A stretch of 64,000 bases of DNA from Bedellia somnulentella (taxonomy: Eukaryota > Arthropoda > Insecta > Lepidoptera > Bedelliidae). A program made the position numbers and the translations under genes. Each line of letters opens with the position of its first letter. The stretch's first letter is position 1. The DNA lies in the NCBI GenBank assembly GCA_963576735.1, contig OY755180.1, forward strand, positions 17,574,678-17,638,677, read 5' to 3'. Below the pieces are notes generated by a model. That model worked only from the letters and a program-made list of their open reading frames with translations, did not search any database and had not been told where the DNA came from. Shown piece by piece: positions 36,801-42,800 of this stretch.

Positions 36801-39800
36801 GAAAGAAGGTAGTAAACACATAATAACATAACATAAACGTTCACGCCGTTTATCCCCGAAGGGGTTGGCAGAGGTACCAATACTTCTGAACTCACATGGC
36901 AGCGCCATTAAGTGTCCAGAGAAGGTACCCACGTTTTGCTTAGACAGTGTACTCACGTGATAGGGGGCAGGCCTATAGCCGTTTTGTACGAATACACTGT
37001 CACATGACTAAGTACAACTCAATCATGTGGGTTTCGTCACGATGTTTTCCCTCACCGTTAACAACCATGATAAATTAACCACACATATGACTTTAGAAAA
37101 GACAAATTGGTGTAGGCCCAACCCAGGATTGGAACTCACGCCCTTCTGTTTTCGGGCGGGTGTTCTACCCACTGGACTATCATGTCGCTATGTATGCATG
37201 TAGTAAACACATAGGTGGACATTGATGCCATAATAGGTGGAACCTGTGGCATGGACATCAATATTACAATATTGATTATTTGATGTAGGTGTATTTGAAA
37301 AAATAGAAAATTTGCTTAAAAAGGCAGGCGTCTTAAGCATTAAGAATAACAGAGCGTGTATGAAAGGATGATGGATTTAAACATAGCTGGAGAAGTGGCG
37401 GTCGATAGTGTCTGTCTGCCACAATGGAAATTAATAACCTTAGTATATGAATGTATATATGTAATGCATAGATATAATTTAATAAGTACTAATATAATAA
37501 TTATAATATTTCACACAATATTTTACTTTAAGAAAAACTATTTTAATATTAATTTATTTTATTTCTTTATCTCAATTTTAATTTAATTTCAATTTATTTA
37601 TAGTATCTTTGTTTATGTTTCTTTTTGAAATTGTTTATATACGAACTTCCATCGAATTAAAGTTACATTATTTTATTTTGAATCATTTATATTTGTATCA
37701 AACATTGTATAGTTAAACTTACTAGGTAATGCTGTGCATGCTGTTTTGGTACTGCATTTGAGCAAAACATTATGTCTTTTGGAAAATATTATAATATTAT
37801 GATGTTGTACTGTGTGCATGCCTAATAAATAAATAAATAAATGTACATTCATATACTTATACACATATGCTTATACCTACATAATATAATATTATTACAT
37901 CATTAATTAACTATGTCTCGATATTTTTTGTTTATGTTTTTGTATGTTATATACCTCTATATTGTATACTTTTGTCTGTAGATCTTCCTAAGAGAATAAA
38001 ATAAAATAAGCACGGTTATTTGATCATTATACCGTAATCATCGGCAGGCAATACTCGTCCATTGCTGGATATAGGCTCCCAAAATGTATGCCAAATGATC
38101 TGGCCTGTGCTGCCTTTATGCGTTATAGCACATTTCTTGTAATTTTCCAAACGAATCTATATTTACATCACATTTTATAAACTCTTAAAATTAACTAAGA
38201 TAGATATTTTTATCTATTAATAATGAAATCTAGAGTTAAGATTTAAAAAAAAAAAAGTTTATTTTTCAAAATTAAGTAACTAACATTTTTTTAACGTCAA
38301 ATTTTTTAATTTATCATTAGTCCGTTGCTTCGGAAGGTGTTCGTTAAGAGAAGAAGCAACAAAGAAACTCTTTACATTCACATTTTTTCATTTTTTCAAG
38401 ATATGTTTTTGTTTGTACAATTTTGGGTCATATTTTTACTTTATAAAAGATTTTTTTATGCGACCAAACCAAACGCTAGTTTGACATAATTAAACTAAAT
38501 TGTCCATCACAAAAACCAATCACATAACGTGAGAAAAAAAATCCTCACTAGACAACCTGAACCTGACTCCACTCTGCACCAATGTGTCTCTTCCAGTCTT
38601 GTGTGTAGTTCATTTTTAACCGACTTCAAAAAAGGAGGTTCTCAGTTCGATTGTTTGTATGTATGTATGTATGTATGTATGTATGTATGTATAATTGTCC
38701 GCGATTATCTCGAGTTTGGCTTAAGCTATTTGGATGCGGTTTTCAGAACAGTATTCGTTACATTTAGGAGAAGGTTTTAGTGCCTTAACCGACCAAAAAA
38801 AGAAAGGAGGTTCTGTGTTTGACCTGTATGTATGTCTGTTGGTCCGCGATTATCTCACGTTTGGCTTAAGCTATTTGGATGCGGTTTTCAGAAAAGTATT
38901 CGTTACATTTAGGAGAAGGTTTTAGTGCCTTAACCGACCAAAAAAAGAAAGGAGGTTCTGTGTTTGACCTGTATATATGTCTGTTGGTCCGCGATAATCT
39001 CACGTTTGGCTTAAGCTATTTGGATGCGGTTTTCAGAAAAGTATTCGTTACATTTAGAAGATGGGTTAAGTGATTTAACCGACTCTAAAAGAAAGGAGGT
39101 TCTGTGTTTGACCTGCATGTATGTATGTTGGTCGGCGATTATCTCGCGTTTCGCTTAAGCTATTCGGATGCGATTTTCAGAAAACTACTTGTTACTTTCA
39201 GGACAAGGTTTTAGTGATCTAACCGTCTCAAAAAAGGAGTTTCTGAGTTTCACCTATAAGTATGTATGTAAGTTTGAAGGTTCTTAGTTATTATTAGACA
39301 AAGAGTTATCAGTTTATGTTATTACATTCAGGAGAAGGTTTAAGTTCTTTAACCGACTCGTAAAAAAGGAGGTTTCTTAGTTTGAAATATAAGTATGTAT
39401 GTAAAGTTATCAACACTAGACAGAGATTTATCAATATATGTTAATAAAGTTTTTTTATTAGTAATAAACAGAGTTACTAAATTATTAAACAAAAAAGTAT
39501 ATAAAAACATGAATAAATTACTCTTAATTATATTGAAGAAAAAAATATATATTGCAACATCATGTTTTTCAACCTGGTCATTTCAATCAAGGCTCTTTCG
39601 TCATGGGGATGGCTAAGTAATTTCTTTGAATCTATATCACTTAAAGCCATCTCATCAAGGGATTTTACACGACTCAACGCTACATATATATAAGAGTGTT
39701 TCTTCGCATTTGTGATAGGTGAACTTCTTTTTGCTCATCTGTTTCGGCAGCAAGAGCAGCACGATGACGATCTCTCTCATTCTGAAGGGCAAGCACGAGT

Positions 39801-42800
39801 TATCGACACGATAACGGTTAGAATGAGATGGCAGTATACGATACTAAGTAAGTGCGTAAAAGATGGCTGCTTTATCCCACGCGATAACTAGTTTAAATAC
39901 GGCTCGTGCTTGCCCTGCTGAAGTCTTGGTTTTTTTTCGATGGGTGTTTCGTTCTCCCTTACGCGACTTTTCCTTAAAGCATCCTTTGAGTTTCTATCTA
40001 GGCCCGCAGGTAAACAAAATAGTAACAAGTAAGCTAAAGTCTTAATAACAAATATTATAACTACCTGTTAAAAAAACTATAAAATAAACAGGCAGTAAAA
40101 CTTATCTCTAAAAAACTATCACTAATTCACTAAAAAAACTCAGAGTGATTTAAGAACTTATCACTAAAAAGTATAAAATAAAAAAGAAAAACAAAAACTT
40201 CAAATTAAAAACTAAACAGAAAAATTAAATATTATTATTTTTTATTTAAAAAAGAACCGCCTTCAAAAATCCAACTGAAAAGTATAAAATAATTTTTATT
40301 TATTTTATTATGTACAACTCTATTCAACTTCTTCTTTTTGAAGTCGGTGCCAAACAGACAAATCCAAAATGAAAATTGCTACATAGAGAAAACCATACGA
40401 ATAATAAATCAATCGATAGTGCCTCAACAACAGTAGGTAACACAATCGCGCTCAAAAATCAAGAAATTTCATCCGCTCGCAACGACGTCGCTTTATAAAG
40501 GATGGAATTGGGGGACAGTGAGCGGTCCCCTATCCGACTTAGCTTAGGTACACTCCTTTTCGCCGCCAGGGCGGCCTTCAGCCGCCCGGCACACAAGTCA
40601 TGGTGACGCCGCACAGGCCGCAGGGCCAGCAGCACCGAACCGGTGGGGTTTTAGTCGGTAAAAGTCCGACATACGGGGGATCCATGAGGATTTCCCCACC
40701 GCTAAACAAAAAAAAAACAAAAAAAAAAAAAGACAGTGAGCGGTGCTTAGCCTGGTGTGCATGCGTCGCACTCCGCAGAGAAATTATCATAATATACATG
40801 TCACCGTAAAACTGTAAATACTAGTAAATTATAATTTTAGATAGATAGCGAGATAGTAAACTAACGTTAGGTTAGGTTATGTAAGATTATCAGATTTCAA
40901 ACTAACGGAATTAACAATTCGACAGAGACATGCATGCACCGAGTTGGCACAACCAAAACTTCTAACACTTTGTAAAAAGACGATCGAGAATCTAAATCAC
41001 TACATAGTATAAAACAAAGTCGCTTTCTCTCTCCCTGTCTGGGATATAGATAGGGACATCCTTATGTATACTTTAATCTGTAAAACTACGAAATGAATTT
41101 TGATGCGAATTTTTTTATTAATTGATTAAAAAGGAAGGTTTATAAGGTTGACATACGCTGATGGGGTGGAGAACTCACTCAACTTGGGCGGGCCACTAAT
41201 ATTCGTTCTTCTTTGTCATGCAAATTGGTTTGGCACCGACTTCAAAAAGAAGAAGTTGAATAGAGTTGTACATAATAAAATAAATAAAAATTATTTTATA
41301 CTTTTCAGTTGGATTTTTGAAGGCGGTTCTTTTTTAAATAAAAAATAATAATATTTAATTTTTCTGTTTAGTTTTTAATTTGAAGTTTTTGTTTTTCTTT
41401 TTTTTCATGGTTGATTCGGTAAGGAAAAAATACTTAGGGAAACCCACATAGCCAATATTCATATTCAGTGCACAAAACGTAAAAACTTATCGTGAGTGCA
41501 CGATCCAAGCAAAGCGTGGGTACTCTGAATTAAATGTCACGTGATGTTCAAATGTATAAGTACCTCTGCTACCCCTTCGCGGTTTTACGGGGCGGGAACG
41601 TTTGTGTTGGAGTTAAAATCACGTATAGTCTCAAATGGAGACCGACAAATCGTTACGTGATACATCAGAATAAAACTTATGGGTGTACATACAACATACA
41701 TATGTCGTAGGATGATTTGATGTTTAGGTTTTTTGCAAAAATCCTAGGGATTTTGCAAAAATCCGGATAATTAGACAACGGTTATAATATTTTCTAATCT
41801 TACTAGGTTTTTTGCAAAAAAACTAGTTGGTTTAGTGTGACTCCGAAAAGAAATGTCAGTTTTTATGAATACTGTACACTGATTGGTCGATTGCAGTGCC
41901 CCGTAATCACGTCATCTCTGATTGGATAATTAAGACGTACTTATTTCATTGTTCCTACCTACATTTAATTTTATTTTTATTTCTACTTTAGTTACAAAAA
42001 GTTTCCAAGTATAAAAATAGTATTGTCATTTCCCTTTATAACTCTAGCTATAATTCCTCAATACTACAATTTAAAACGTACTTACTTTGTTGTTCCTACC
42101 TATATTGAAGACGTTTGTGGCGGAGTGGATAGGTGACTAGCTTTTCGGTCTGGAGGTTGCGGGTTTGATCCCCGCTGAGAGCAACATTTATGTGATGAGC
42201 ATATGTGTATTATATTATATTAAATATATCGCTGAGTTAGTATCCCATAATACAAAGTTTGGGGTAACTTGATCTGTGTATAAAATGTCCGAGCGTGATT
42301 GCAATTTCACTCCAACAAAAGAGTTAATAAATTATTTAATTCCTAGTATCAAATAAGTATTGTCATTTCTTACCCTTTATAACTCAAGCTATAATATCTC
42401 AATACCACAATGACGAACCAATCAGAATAAGTGTAGGCGACCAATCAGAAATCAGCCAATCAGCATTAAAGAAATACAATCTTACTAAACCAACTAGTTT
42501 TTTTGCAAAAAACCTAGTAAGATTAGAAAATATTAAAACCGTTATCTAATTATCCGGATTTTTGCAAAATCCCTAGTTTTTTTGCAAAAAACCTAAACAT
42601 CAAATCATCCTGCGACACATACATACATACATATACTCACGGCTATAAATCCCTAGAAGGGGTAGCCAGAGCCAAGGAATTGGAAACTCCTCAGCCACTT
42701 TTGGAAGTTGCATGGGGAAAACATGGTGAAATAAAGGTTGTTGGTGATGGGTCTCCAACCGCATTGCCCAAAAATCCCTTAAAAGCCCCAATACCGTTAG

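Noticed and set aside
38615..39400. CRISPR array
   Set aside because: The repeats are contiguous 145-base units without unique spacers, in a eukaryotic intron.
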